From Babesia bovis T2Bo (Eukaryota; Apicomplexa; Aconoidasida; Piroplasmida; Babesiidae): a stretch of 64,000 bases of DNA. Positions 23,337 to 34,640 of the stretch are shown one piece after another. A model generated the notes under the pieces. It did no database searches. It had not been told where the DNA came from and was given only the letters and a program-made list of their open reading frames with translations. The position numbers were made by a program, and so were the translations under genes. Numbering within the stretch: the first letter of the stretch is position 1; the number at the start of each line of letters is the position of its first letter. The stretch lies in contig NC_010575.1 in NCBI RefSeq assembly GCF_000165395.2, positions 1,845,001 to 1,909,000 on the forward strand. The letters run 5' to 3'.

Positions 23337-24022
23337 ATGGCAAAAAGGCCACATTTGCGTCTTACTCCGGCGCAATTGGATATGCTCGAGTAAGTGTGTA
23401 GGCCCTTTACACATTTCATCTGGGCTGGAACGGAATCGTTGATACATAGCGCTACAGCAACCACTTCAAACTTGTGGATGGCAATGGAGATGGGCATATA
23501 AACAAGGATGAGGTGTGTTAAGCTGATGTACAATTTACCGTGTACAGTTCAAGCTTCTATATAGGTCACTTGGACAGACTGTGACAGAAGCAAAGCTTAA
23601 TACCATAGTGGAAGGTAGTTTTGTTTGCATTGTTATATATAGATTCAGAGGCTTTTACGGATGCTCCTACGGAAGGTATGTTGCAGCTATATTCACTAAT
23701 AGCTCTTAAGGTATTGACTTTGAATGCTTCATCAATACCTTTTTGGAAGCCTTTGCCTTGCCGCCAAATGAACGTGCAGTCAGAGAAGCTCTGATGTTAT
23801 TTGATCGCGATAATTCAGGTACGTATAATCTGAAAATTGTAAATCATTGCAGGCTACATCGAGACCCAGGAGTTGATACAGCTGCTAACCACTAGGGGAG
23901 AGAAGCTCTCAAGGGGGGAGGTAGACCATCTCTTTGAGTTGCTTAATATACCTCAAAATACAAAACGAATCGACTATACTACCTTCACGGAGGAAATATA
24001 TCGCATGTTCCCAATATTATAG
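23337..24022 (+). CDS. EF-hand calcium-binding protein (calmodulin/centrin superfamily)
   Basis: Six short exons join in phase to a protein of about 160 aa beginning MAKRPHLRLTPAQLDML. The first EF-hand loop, DGNGDGHINKDE, and the third, DRDNSGYIETQE, have all canonical calcium ligands (Asp, Asn/Asp, Gly at 6, Glu at 12). Loops two and four are degenerate, as in many myosin light chains and centrin relatives. The first loop is completed only by splicing (MLD joined to NHFKLVDG), which supports the model. Four-EF-hand size suits a light chain or calcium sensor; a specific apicomplexan name (centrin, MLC, CAM-like) cannot be given. Its stop lies 37 bp from the RPL26 stop, the genes being convergent. 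Confidence 0.8.
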
Positions 24023-24058
24023 AGAGAACGTTTTTGCACGTGGCAACGAAACAAAGGC

Positions 24059-24771
24059 TTAGGCCTTAACATCAGACTCGGTGTATTTAGACTTGTTGTT
24101 GGCCTGGCTCTTGCGTTCCAAAATGCGGTGGCGGTCCTTGTCCATACGGAGCTTAGTTATGATAACGTTGCTTGGGTGAATGCCCACTTGTACACTCTCA
24201 CCAGTGGTTTTGTCAGTGGTAATACGCTCAATGTAAATCTTCCACTTCTTGCGGTACACTTGGGTCACCTTGCCCTCACGGTCGTGGAAGTGACCACGAA
24301 CGACCATTACAGAGTCATCTTTGCGAATGGGCATGGAGCGTACTTTGTACTTCTGGCGCAACTCCTTGGAAAGAGGAGCGCTCATAATCAAACGCCTCTT
24401 ACCGGAAGGAGCGTTGAAGTGAGCCTTGCGCGACTTCCTGCGACTAGACGATACGGCTGCACTACATTAGAACGGAATCATAAAATCATGATTATGAATC
24501 AAGCCGAACGTCAAAATACATTAACAGTAACAACATGTTTATAATCGTACAATATCAATCATACAACAGAACTAAAAAGAAGAAAGCTATATACTCTATA
24601 AAACCAATAAACCGGGGTGTAGGACATGTGGATCCTGTCGTTAGGGATCGCAAACATTGCCTCAAGCTGATATTCATACACATCAAAGCAAAAATGTCAA
24701 TCGAATAAACATATGACATATCAACCAGCAACATAAGGGATGCAGAATGACCTACTCTTGCTGAACTTCAT
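24059..24771 (-). CDS. RPL26: Large ribosomal subunit protein uL24 (RPL26)
   Basis: Exons 24756-24771 and 24059-24456 give 138 codons (137 aa). Spliced start [20 protein letters not shown] is typical of apicomplexan RPL26; then [39 protein letters not shown] (KOW motif), [13 protein letters not shown] and [19 protein letters not shown]. Component of the 60S subunit near the tunnel exit. The 299-nt intron right after codon five is far longer than the 33-36-nt norm here and matches the first-intron pattern of ribosomal genes in many eukaryotes. Convergent with the EF-hand gene. Confidence 0.96.
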
Positions 24772-25635
24772 CTCGACGATAGTGGAATAATCCGAAACCT
24801 GGGTAAATAATGAAAAAACAACCATAAATAACGGTGAATATGTAACGATAAAACGAAATATTGCAACACTAATACGGTAGCATGAGTTTAAAGTGAGTTA
24901 AAGCGACGTGATCTTGTCAAGCGAACCACGTAAGTGGGTAAATTATGAAATACCGCAACACCTACCTTACAATCCGATGTTAATGGATCGCACCGCGTAT
25001 TATACGGACACGATTGATATATTAATGTGCAATTATTATGTTTAAAGCCTTGTTTCAATCGTCGTTTGGAGGTATGGGGTGGTCCAACACGTGTAGCAAT
25101 ATTTTCGAAAACAGAACGACTATCAGACAAATTATTAGAGATTGATATTTTGATGTATCATTATTTTTATATACAAGCAATACGTCTGCCAGAGTATACC
25201 TGATACTGATCATAACGTAGCATCATATAAGTAGACGAAATCTGACAATGCTAGGCACACATTGTTCGTAATAAACGTTAATGAAATTCATTGATATTGG
25301 AAGAAGTAAATATAAATTGGGGTCTTTAATGGTAACTTAGTTGGCTACTAATAATGATGAACAGGCAGAGTTATTGCATACAGTAGATATGCCGTACACA
25401 TGAATTTTCTGGTTCTCACAAATAATATAACACATATTTACAACATTAGATGATACAAATAGAAACAATTTCATTTTTTAAATGAAGAATCTGATAGAAT
25501 ATTCATACTTAACACATAGTATATACATACATTGCAAAACTAAAACACGTGCCCAAACACCCTTACAATTAAGCATAAAATGATATCTTCCTGAATAATA
25601 TACCACAGTTTTGTGTCTAATTACGTAAAAGATGG
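24772..25635. other. Intergenic, about 0.86 kb
   Basis: Upstream of RPL26. A minus-strand frame at 24888-25130 (KRRLKQGFKHNNC...) has no ATG and ends in a donor-like site; it may be a stray exon but has no recognisable relative. The rest is AT-rich spacer. A T-run just past the tRNA 3' end would serve as Pol III terminator. Confidence 0.4.
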
Positions 25636-25715
25636 TGACAAGAGTGGGGTTCGAACCCACGCCATTACTGACAACGGCCTTAACGTTGCGCCTTAGACCA
25701 CTCGGCCATCTTGTC
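25636..25715 (-). tRNA. tRNA-Leu (anticodon AAG)
   Basis: Type II tRNA folded by eye on the minus strand. Acceptor GACAAGA pairs with TCTTGTC; D arm GCCGAGTGGTCTAAGGC; anticodon stem CAACG/CGTTG around loop TTAAGGC, giving AAG; variable arm present; T arm GGGTTCGAACCCC. No intron. TTTT follows a few bases after the 3' end. Near-copy of the tRNA 158 bp away. Confidence 0.93.
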
Positions 25716-25873
25716 CTTAATTACAGGCTAAATATTTCCATCATATTGATATTGTAGAAACTTCATATTAAACATGTTATTTAATGATAATTATTTAGAT
25801 GAACTGTTTTCGCAAAAAATTTAATATAACTTAATATGAACATGATAAATGTTGTAAAACTTTGTCAAAATGG

Positions 25874-25953
25874 TGACAAGAGTGGGGTTCGAACCCACGC
25901 CATTACTGACAGCGGCCTAAACGCTGCGCCTTAGACCACTCGGCCATCTTGCC
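25874..25953 (-). tRNA. tRNA-Leu (anticodon TAG)
   Basis: Same fold as the neighbouring tRNA-Leu; anticodon stem CAGCG/CGCTG around loop TTTAGGC gives TAG. Acceptor GGCAAGA pairs with TCTTGTC with one G-T wobble. D, variable and T arms are identical to the AAG gene. No intron; a T-run follows the 3' end. Confidence 0.93.
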
Positions 25954-26758
25954 TACGCCAACACCTCGTTTTCTTTAACCATATAACATATTTTTTTACA
26001 AATGTGTATATTAATATAACATTTTTTGCTGTCTAATTATTTTTTAAACAAGATACTACCATGGCTACATTACAATTTATATTAACTATTTTATATAACA
26101 CATAACAATAATAGAATCCAGATATACAATGGCAACTCAAGGCAACAACCGAGCTATATATTACGGTTGCCTTTATGACACGTATTCTCGCGAATGGATG
26201 GCTGCGAGTACTATCACGTATTTCAGCGATGATAGAAAAGATCAAATTCTTCCATATACGTGTGCAATACGCATGGCAAAAAAATGTACGTTTTACATAT
26301 GAATGATCGAATATTGATGTGTTGATTGTTGAAGACGTCTCCTTCTATACATATTAACAACATATTTGTATTTAATTTCAATAATGTTAAACAACGATGC
26401 ACCGGGATGTATAATTTATTCTCTTTATCATTTTCATATTAAATATGCATTCTATATTGCGTTATAATAGATTTATTCATATGGTTCCTTTAGTCGTCGT
26501 TTATTGATTACATGTTATAATACATATGTAGTATCTGTAAAGCTGATAAATTTATCGCAACGCTACTTGATGTCTACGAGCTAGAGTATCATTTTAGTCA
26601 GTGAAAATGCATTCATAGCATTTAGATATTGGATATGCATTATGTATGCTGTTTATATTCACTGCGTATTATTTTCTAAAATCCTCTTTAATCATCATAT
26701 GCTACATTATTCTATTATTCTTTTTTTTGAATACTAGATTATTGCATCTCTATTGTGA
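25954..26758. other. Intergenic, 805 bp
   Basis: One of the most AT-rich stretches in the window, between the tRNA pair and the RAD16 gene. A minus-strand frame at 26033-26245 shows no motif. An unrecognised first exon of RAD16 could lie here. Confidence 0.45.
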
Positions 26759-29700
26759 ATGATCATGCACCAGTTAATTACTTTGTTAATAATTGTTGTT
26801 GCAGCTATAAAAGAATGTTCAATTTGTTACGGAAAAATCAGTACGACGGACGTTATTGTTGCATTTCCAACCAAAGATTGCCGAGGTCCGTATGGCTATA
26901 TTTCATTATGGTGCCATGTATATTGTGGCATGTATGTGCTTGCCCGTTTGATTGAACTAAACTTGCTATCAAAATCTACTGACGGTGTGACGAAAAATCA
27001 ACATTCTACCGAAGCCACATTAAAGATTGAAGAAGGTTGCGACACTAAAAAAGATACATCACCAGATATAAAACCACTTCCAGCTGATGTTACTACTTTG
27101 GAGGTTAAAATAGAAAATAAAACCGAAGAAGTGGAGGAGAGTGCACCATCTGACGACTTGGAAACTATACTAACAAATCAGACATTTGGTTTTTCAGATT
27201 TGTTGCAAAAATATAAGAAAACTGTCATTGAGTTATTGAAAAAGCCAATAGATGCAAACTTTGATGTTACCTACTGCAATTCTGTTGAACCAGAGAAGGA
27301 AGTGCCTATATTGGAACCTGTGCATCAGCCATCTCAATTGTTGATACCGTTATTACCATTCCAAAAGGTATGTTTTATATCAATGTTGTTATGATTTAAA
27401 GGATGGAGTTGCATGGATGCAACAGCAGGAAATGGGACCTGTCCGAGGTGGTATATTAGCCGATGAGATGGGTATGGGTAAGACCATCCAAACCATTGGT
27501 CTTCTTGTTGTCGCTAAAAATGAAGCCTTGGCTAATGATCTAGCTAACCCGACTGCCACTTCTGCACCAGTTACTGATCATAAACTTGCTACTGCAGAAG
27601 TAAAGGCAGATACAAGCCATTGCAGCCAAGAATCTACACAATGCAATACCCCTATTGATGGTGATACTTGCCAACAGAGTAGCGTCACCTACAAACCTGA
27701 GCTTCCCCCTGAATCTAAACGGAAGAAGGGTAAAAAGAATGATAAAAACGCCGGCGTTTCGATGCTGAATGTTCAGGGTGGAACACTAATTATATCGCCT
27801 CTTGCCGCACTTTTACAGTGGTACAATGAGATTAAAACTAAGGTAGAAGATGGATTTATTTCGGTGTTGTTGTACCATGGGCCGTAAGTTATTTTTTAAA
27901 GATATATATTTTTCAGACACCGTAAGAACCTGGTTAAAGTTTTGCACGAATACGATGTGGTACTAACAACGTATTCTATTGTCGAATACGAGTTCAGGAG
28001 AGTTTTGAATCAAAGCAAAACTCCGTGCCAGGTATGTATGCATAATGGATAATAATATGACATCAGTACTGTGGTCGCATGTATCTGCCTAACACTTTGA
28101 CTGTACACCAAAAGTACTACTGTGGCCCATTTGCTAAATCCAATTCGCGGAGAGAAATGAATGGGCATAGTACTGACCTTCCTACGATGATACTACACAG
28201 GCATGCTAAATTGTTTCCAGAATTACAGAAATTACAAGGTGTTGTCAGTATTTCATCTGTTGAAACGGCAAAAAAGTCTACCTCTAATAAAGGAGAAAAA
28301 CCGACTCTCGCTAAAAGTGATATCGCACAAGTAAGCGCAAAAAATATAAATGCGTTGGCTGATTACTATAGCTCTGATAATCTTTATGAAGTGAGTTAAT
28401 CTCTTCGGTTTCATATATTTCAGGAAATCGTGGATGCGTTCTCAACGTATGGATTGCAGGCATCTACGATAGAGCAATTGTTACCTTATATGACTGTTAG
28501 TGTACCCGCATTTCTCGATATGGTTGACCAACATCGTCCTACAGCTGTGCCGAGGGACAGGTTACTCCTGCTGAAAAAGTTTGCATCTGCCGATAACCTG
28601 GACAGGGAACTCTTTAAGTCTACCACAGTAGTTAGACTGAAGGAACTACTTACTTCGTTTGGTCTCAAATCATATGGTAGTAAGCCTGAATTAATGAATA
28701 AGGTTATTTTGTTTGTCAATAAGATGAAGCAATTCGCTAACAACCTAACAGCTCAGTTGCATAAGGTTGAGTCAGATGATAAACCAACGTCGAGCGATGA
28801 GCACAGAGACACAGTGTCTAAAGTTGATCGCGTTAGCCGTGGTTCCGACATTGAAAATGACGACGTATCCGAAGACAGTCAATCCAGTTTTGACTATACC
28901 GTTGATCTAGATGACACTGATGTGACAACAAGGTCTATACCTTCCACCGGATACCACTCTCGCGATAGTGAGGCTGATACACCAGCAGGTATTAGGCGTT
29001 TAATATCCAAAACTAAAATATTGGATGACGATACGGATGTGGTTGTTCAGCGAGATTTCAACAGTAGTGGCGAAACTGAATTAATGACGCCAACTCGCGT
29101 TGCAAAGACAAAGGTGAATGCTGGTAATAGCGCATCTACTAGTGCCGGTCTTAACCGTGACGACAATAGTGATACGGATATTTTTGATGATATATCATTG
29201 TCTTTCTCCGATACTGACGACGAAGCACCACCTAAAAAGACGGTTATCAAAAAATCTAAAACTGTCAAATACAAACCGGAAAAGAAGGACGATCATCAAA
29301 GTAAGGGATCTGCTAAAGTTGAAACGAGGAAGCAAAAGAGGTCAACGGAGAAGTTGTACGTGGGCAGCGCTCTGCACGAAATGGTGTGGAATCGCATAGT
29401 TATTGACGAGGCACATCACATAAAGGCAAAGAACAATTCGACGTCTAATGTGGGTTTAAATCGTTGAGTATAGCACATTATTACAGGCTATTTTGGCATT
29501 GCGTTCAAATGGCACCAGGTGGTGTCTCACGGGCACGCCTTTACAGAATCGTGTTGGAGATGTCTTCAGTCTGATTAGATTTTTGCGTATGTACCCATAT
29601 GCTCATACCTTCTGCAGCAGTCAACACTGTGAATGTTCTAGCATTGAGGTTTCCAGTGAGGACTACAAGTACTGTGATAGCTGTGGCCACTCACGTTTCT

Positions 29701-31005
29701 TGCATTATGTCTATTTTAATAAGTTTGTGCTCAGACCAATTCTTCTATCTGGATATGAAAACCAGGGTATGGTAGCGATGAACATGCTGCATCACGACAT
29801 CCTTGATCGCATAATGCTTCGTCGTACGAAATTGCAGAAGGCTGAAGATGTGAAGCTACCTCCAATGAACGTTACCATACGTCGTGACAGCCTATCAGAA
29901 TCCGAACGTGATTTTTACGAGGCCATATACAAGCAATGCAATGTTAAATTTGTAAGTATTATACACTGATTACATATAAATACAGGACACTTACGTCCAA
30001 GCCAACACTCTGCTTCACAATTATGCTCATATCTTCGATTTACTTACGCGTCTGCGACAGGCTGTGGACCATCCGTATCTCATTCTTTATGGTCCTTCAT
30101 CTCTTGCCCATAAAGCTTTTATGGCAACAGACCCTACTGTAAAAGCTGAATTGGAAGCTAAAGTGAGCCAATCTCTTCCGGCAGCTGGATCCGAGCGTGT
30201 CTGTGCCTTATGCTTTGAATCATTGGAAGATGTTGGTGAATTCTTAACTGCTAATTGCCAGCACTTGTTTCACAAGCACTGCTTAAATTCCTACATTGAA
30301 TGTAGACCTGTCGACTCCGGCGATGAATGTGAAAAAGGTATAACTTGCCCTGTGTGTTATGTTCCTCTTACTGTAAAGATGACGTCTACTGCTGATGCTG
30401 CTAATAGTGAAAACACTAGCACTGCCAACGTTGGCGTGAGTAAGAACAGTATACTGCAGCATTTCAAGCTTAGCGAGTTTAAATCAAGCACCAAGATAGA
30501 GGCATTATTCCAGGAACTAACCACCGTTTTAACAACTACGTCGGACAAGTCTATTGTATTCTCTCAGTACTGTTCGATGCTGGACCTCATTGCATATAGG
30601 CTCAAGACTGCCAACATTGAATGTGCTGTTCTTGTTGGTAATACTAAAATAGAATCACGACGCAATATTCTTCTGGAATTTAATAAAAATCCGTCATTGA
30701 GGGTTATGCTGATCAGTCTGAATGCTGGCGGTGAGGGTCTCAACTTACAAATAGCCAATCGCATATTTTTAATGGACCCTTGGTGGAACCCTGCTGCTGA
30801 GCTTCAGGCTATTCAGCGTGCTCATCGTATCGGCCAGACCAAACCGGTCTATGCAATTCGTTTTATTTGCAAGGACACAATCGAGGAGCGTATCATTGCG
30901 TTGCAGGAAAAGAAGATGATACTATTTGACGCCACTATATGTTCATCTGGTGAATCTATGAAAAAGTTGACTTCAGAAGATTTGTCATTTCTGTTTAACC
31001 GTTAG
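26759..31005 (+). CDS. RAD16: RAD16-type SNF2 helicase/RING protein with N-terminal zinc fingers
   Basis: Roughly 1,340 aa over seven or more exons. Order: a PARP-like finger at about residues 20-56 (Cys20, Cys23, His53, Cys56 with WCH..C); SNF2 motif [20 protein letters not shown]; a spliced C2HC finger [15 protein letters not shown] at the junction near 28,070; a SAP-like helix pair ([19 protein letters not shown]); long acidic region; motif [33 protein letters not shown]; the RAD16-specific [23 protein letters not shown]; a RING ([11 protein letters not shown] ... CQHLFHKHC ... CPVC) between the helicase lobes; and helicase C with [14 protein letters not shown] and [14 protein letters not shown]16 acts with RAD7 in global-genome nucleotide excision repair in yeast; here that is family knowledge. 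The 5' end is uncertain: the ATG at 26759 gives a hydrophobic start unlike a nuclear protein, so an upstream exon is likely. Confidence 0.9.
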
Positions 31006-31197
31006 AGCCATTTGGATACACGCTATGTGATATACCCGGCGATGATATGTGCCAAAAATGCCAATTGTTCATCTCGCCCACATGAAACATTGTGATTTAA
31101 TATGGTTCTATACGATACCGTGTTTATTTAACATCTAGGACGCAATGCAATACCTCATACATGTTCACTCTATGACGTAATTATCTTTTGTCCAGAT

Positions 31198-33363
31198 CTA
31201 CATTTTTCGGCCGGAGGCATCGCCCTTAGCCTGAGCACGGCGCGCCTCCATGGCAGCAATGGCTGCCTTAACACCGGTAAGTCCCTTCGTAGCACTTTCT
31301 ACCGCTGCTTGACCATCGGATGCGTTATTGCTGGTTGTTTCTTCTTTCGGCTTTGGGATTACGGAAGTAACCTTGGCGGCAGTGTTGACAGCAGCCATAT
31401 TAGGTGTAGCAGAGGAATTCATTGGTTGATGTGAAGACGATCGATCCGAAACTTGGGATGCGTTACGTCCTGAACTTGTCATTGAAGGAGTTGAAATTCC
31501 ATGTTCCTTTTTGACCAGGTTTATCATAGTTACAACTTCCTTCTCCAGGTTCTCCAGGTGTTCCAGCATATCAGCACTGTTGAAAGCGGGTTGGTAGCGT
31601 ATACTTAAATGGTTTACATGGCCCACAATCTCAATAAATGCCTTGCCGGTGGCTGTGGACTCCCAATCTGCAGAGGGTGATGCCACCGACAGCATAGTTC
31701 TGGCTTTAGCACTATCACTGACTTGTGAGTTAAATGACGACTGCATCGAAGGTGGTGCAGTCTCATCAAAAGTGGCTGAAATGCTCTTTTGCGGTGCGCC
31801 CAAATCGCAACCATGCCATTCTTCGGCGAGTGTTCTGCGGCGCTGCTCTACATTGCCGTAAATTTCACCCATCGCAGCTTGGCTGTTACGACGAAGTACA
31901 ACGATAGATATTGGGTTGATTTCTTTAGAGGTACAGTTGTATAGCAGACGGCCAAGTTCACACCTGGATTTATCACAGGCGCTATTGGGGAGGAAGCAGA
32001 ATGACTTAATGGTACCGTTGCACTTGAACTCACCAGCACGATTCAAATCACCCTCAAGGTACTGGAATATACGCACCGTAAGATCACCCTTACCAACTAC
32101 GGTAAGTAGACCGGTGTCACTGTCCCAATATGGAATCAAAGGTCCCGGTGCAGAGTCAATGTCCTTTGATACCACGGGTTTATCAGTATTCCTCGCATCC
32201 CACACGCGAATTTGACGTGTTTGGTTGCCTACATAACCAGTGGTAGCCAAGTAATCTCCACCATAATTTCCACCTAACCATTGTACACTAGTAGCTTTGT
32301 TTGAGTCATGAGCTTTGAAGGCGAGTTTTACCTTTCCATCACGAGGGTCAGCAAAGGCTACGTAAGACTCCTTGGTAGATACCAAAACTGTATTACCGTC
32401 ATAGGACCAGTTGCAGTAGGAGTAATTGCCTTCGATGGGTATAGTGGATACTGCAGAACCGTGCTTTACATCCCACACCTTAACAGTATTGTCCATAGAG
32501 CCCGATAGCAATACATAATCGGTTGATGCATTCCACACAACATTGGTAGTCTTTTTGGTATGACCAGCAAGGTTGCAAAGTGCACTACCTTCGTTGTTAC
32601 CAACACGCCACACGCGTACACTGCAGTCTACAGACAATGTAACACAAAAAGTAAAAACACAAACCATCGGAACCTGTGGCCAATACACTATAGTCAAAGT
32701 CATTGAAGACCATATCCTGTAGGGATCCGGCATGGCCTATAGTGCAATGTTAAACTGATGTGGAGAACATACCACGCAAATCTATCTTTTCCGCACCACT
32801 GTTGCGTCCCAACTTATCTAATCCAATCAAAGATACAAGCCCACCACCGCCAACTTCCCAGGGAAATGCAACATAAGTGGGACTGGCTGCCATACCACCT
32901 GAGAAGGCAGTGGGCTTGGGATTTATCTTGAGATCGCAGTAAACCTGCTTAAAAGGTTCGCCTATAACAATGTTAACAATTATCTTTGGATGATTGCGAA
33001 TACACTTGATACACTCCACTAATATACCCAGGTGCTCGACAACATGCGTTACCATACAGATGAATCATCACAGTACTAAAGCATCGCATCATAGCTTATT
33101 CCACAGCGCAAGTAAAATTCATGACGTACAACTAGTAGACACACAGCGCAATTACAAACACTTCTTCTCTTATAATGCACAAACGAATAAGTTATCATAC
33201 AATGTAGGCACTAAGAAGTAGAAAACACCCAAATAGAAAAACCATTTAATCGGTATAAATAATGAAACTATTACACATAACACAATTACAGTTAAAGCTA
33301 TACAGTTACATATACAGCGCAAATGTACATACCGAATAAATTCTTCAGCTTTACCGTCGACAT
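31198..33363 (-). CDS. Coronin (actin-binding WD40 protein)
   Basis: First exon 33333-33363 (MSTVKLKNLFG, as in coronins), then a 371-nt intron and exon 32773-32961, followed by two short introns and one long exon. WD40 blades include FPWEVGGGGLVSL (the conserved trp-gly-gly-gly-gly block), DMVFNDFDYSVLATGSDD, VRVWRVGN, GHTKKTTNVVWNAS, VKVWDVKHG, QIRVWDARN and YLEGDLNRAGEF. The unique region and a C-terminal helix (ADMLEHLENLEKEVVTMINL) suggest the coiled-coil oligomerisation segment. Coronin organises F-actin; in apicomplexans it marks the rear of gliding zoites and helps motility and invasion. Introns restore SDD|CSVRVW exactly at a blade end, which supports the exon model. Confidence 0.93.
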
Positions 33364-33447
33364 CTTGAATAATACACGAGCGACGATCAATGTTTTATTT
33401 GGCAGATTTTTGCCTTAATAAACACAGTTGTTAGCAGTTGGAAAATT

Positions 33448-33648
33448 ATGCTGAATTACAGTAATGTTCAGCGAACGGTAGATACCCTTAGAAACCAAGA
33501 CGACAGGAACGAGAGGCACTGGGAATCTGGAAGTGCACAGTCAGTTACTAATTACACCTTCCAAAAACGTCTGGATCAGCCCACACGTGTGTCGACTTAT
33601 AGTAATCAAATGAGATTTGGTAAAGCAACGGATGACAATGGCATGTGA
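33448..33648 (+). CDS. Hypothetical protein, 66 aa
   Basis: Unspliced frame with its own ATG (MLNYSNVQRTVDTLRNQ...). Polar, no membrane segment or signal peptide, no recognised domain; the end (RVSTYSNQMRFGKATDDNGM) has the look of coding rather than random sequence. Divergent from coronin, 84 bp from its start. Could be a small conserved apicomplexan protein or a chance frame. Confidence 0.35.
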   Translation: MLNYSNVQRTVDTLRNQDDRNERHWESGSAQSVTNYTFQKRLDQPTRVSTYSNQMRFGKATDDNGM

Positions 33649-34640
33649 GGTTGTAAGCTAAATAAGCATGCCTATGATAACTTTAACAAATGAGAGCAAT
33701 GTTGATGCGATATGCGCTCTTAGATAAAAACATTTTACCGCGGGAATCATCAACGTAATGTGAGATATATATCGCCTAAGGTATTATGCCTAAAGTACGC
33801 GGAGTAATCATTGGTGGTTTCAATGGATTCTGATATACAAATCGTTTTTGAAAAGTATAAATGTTTTCCACATTGACATACTAGTTCCTGGTTCACTCAT
33901 AATTGTGTTGCACCCAAGGAAGGTAACTCAATAAGCACACATAACCACGCGAGTCATTGAAGGTGTAAACCAGCATGTGCCCATATACATACATTGAGAA
34001 ATACAAGTAACACGCTAATTCCTCTAGATACATCATTAAAACAACTTGTAGTGTGTAGAGACTTTAGCTCAAATGCCCTATTCGTAGGAAGTTGCGTCGA
34101 CATTAACTCAAGCGTGGAGCACGTTAAAAAATAAAAACCGCAGTATGCACATCAAGCGTCGCATTATATTGAATATAGACTAACAGACATCAAAAGGTGT
34201 TTAACATAGAGAGATATATACAAATAGAAGTACTGCCACGATGTCGTTTTGGTCACAGTGGGGTTGCATTGACACTCAGCATACCGCAAGGAAGACTGTA
34301 ACATTGGCGTTAAAACGACGTTTACATAAAATTTCATTTTAAATATAAACTTGTATACATTTATTCACGTATTAAATGTATACAAGTTAAGGTACACCTT
34401 ACAAAATTGATGTGCTTGGTGTAATTATCGCTGTGTATTTTACAACTGTGTTGCCGCAAAGGTCGGCTAAACTTGTTACTAAAATTGTATAAATAAAGTA
34501 GTCTGAATTACCATATTTTGTGAAATTGAATAATGTTTCGATAATGTATATGGTATAGAATCTATGAAGGCAGTAATTTTAGTATGTTGCTGACACGAGC
34601 ATACAAGTTGTAATAATTTAAAACAATCAGAAGACGAAAG
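33649..34640. other. Intergenic, 992 bp
   Basis: Upstream region of the secreted repeat protein; no open frame. Holds the inverted repeat at 34348-34388. Likely promoter and 5' UTR. Confidence 0.5.
34348..34388. repeat. Perfect 16-bp inverted repeat with 9-nt loop
   Basis: Arms AACTTGTATACATTTA (34348-34363) and its exact reverse complement (34373-34388), loop 34364-34372. The arms include the six-base palindrome GTATAC. Lies 253 bp before the start codon of the secreted protein gene. Could be a transcription-factor site (paired half-sites), an RNA hairpin in the 5' UTR, or a terminator-like structure. Confidence 0.8.

Noticed and set aside
24888..25130. Minus-strand frame upstream of RPL26
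   Set aside because: No ATG in frame before a stop; resembles coding sequence slightly but cannot be placed.
26033..26245. 70-codon minus-strand frame after the tRNA-Leu pair
   Set aside because: Composition is like random AT-rich translation; no relatives recognised.
32994..33221. Frames on both strands inside the first coronin intron
   Set aside because: The coronin motifs join cleanly across this intron and the frames have no motif.
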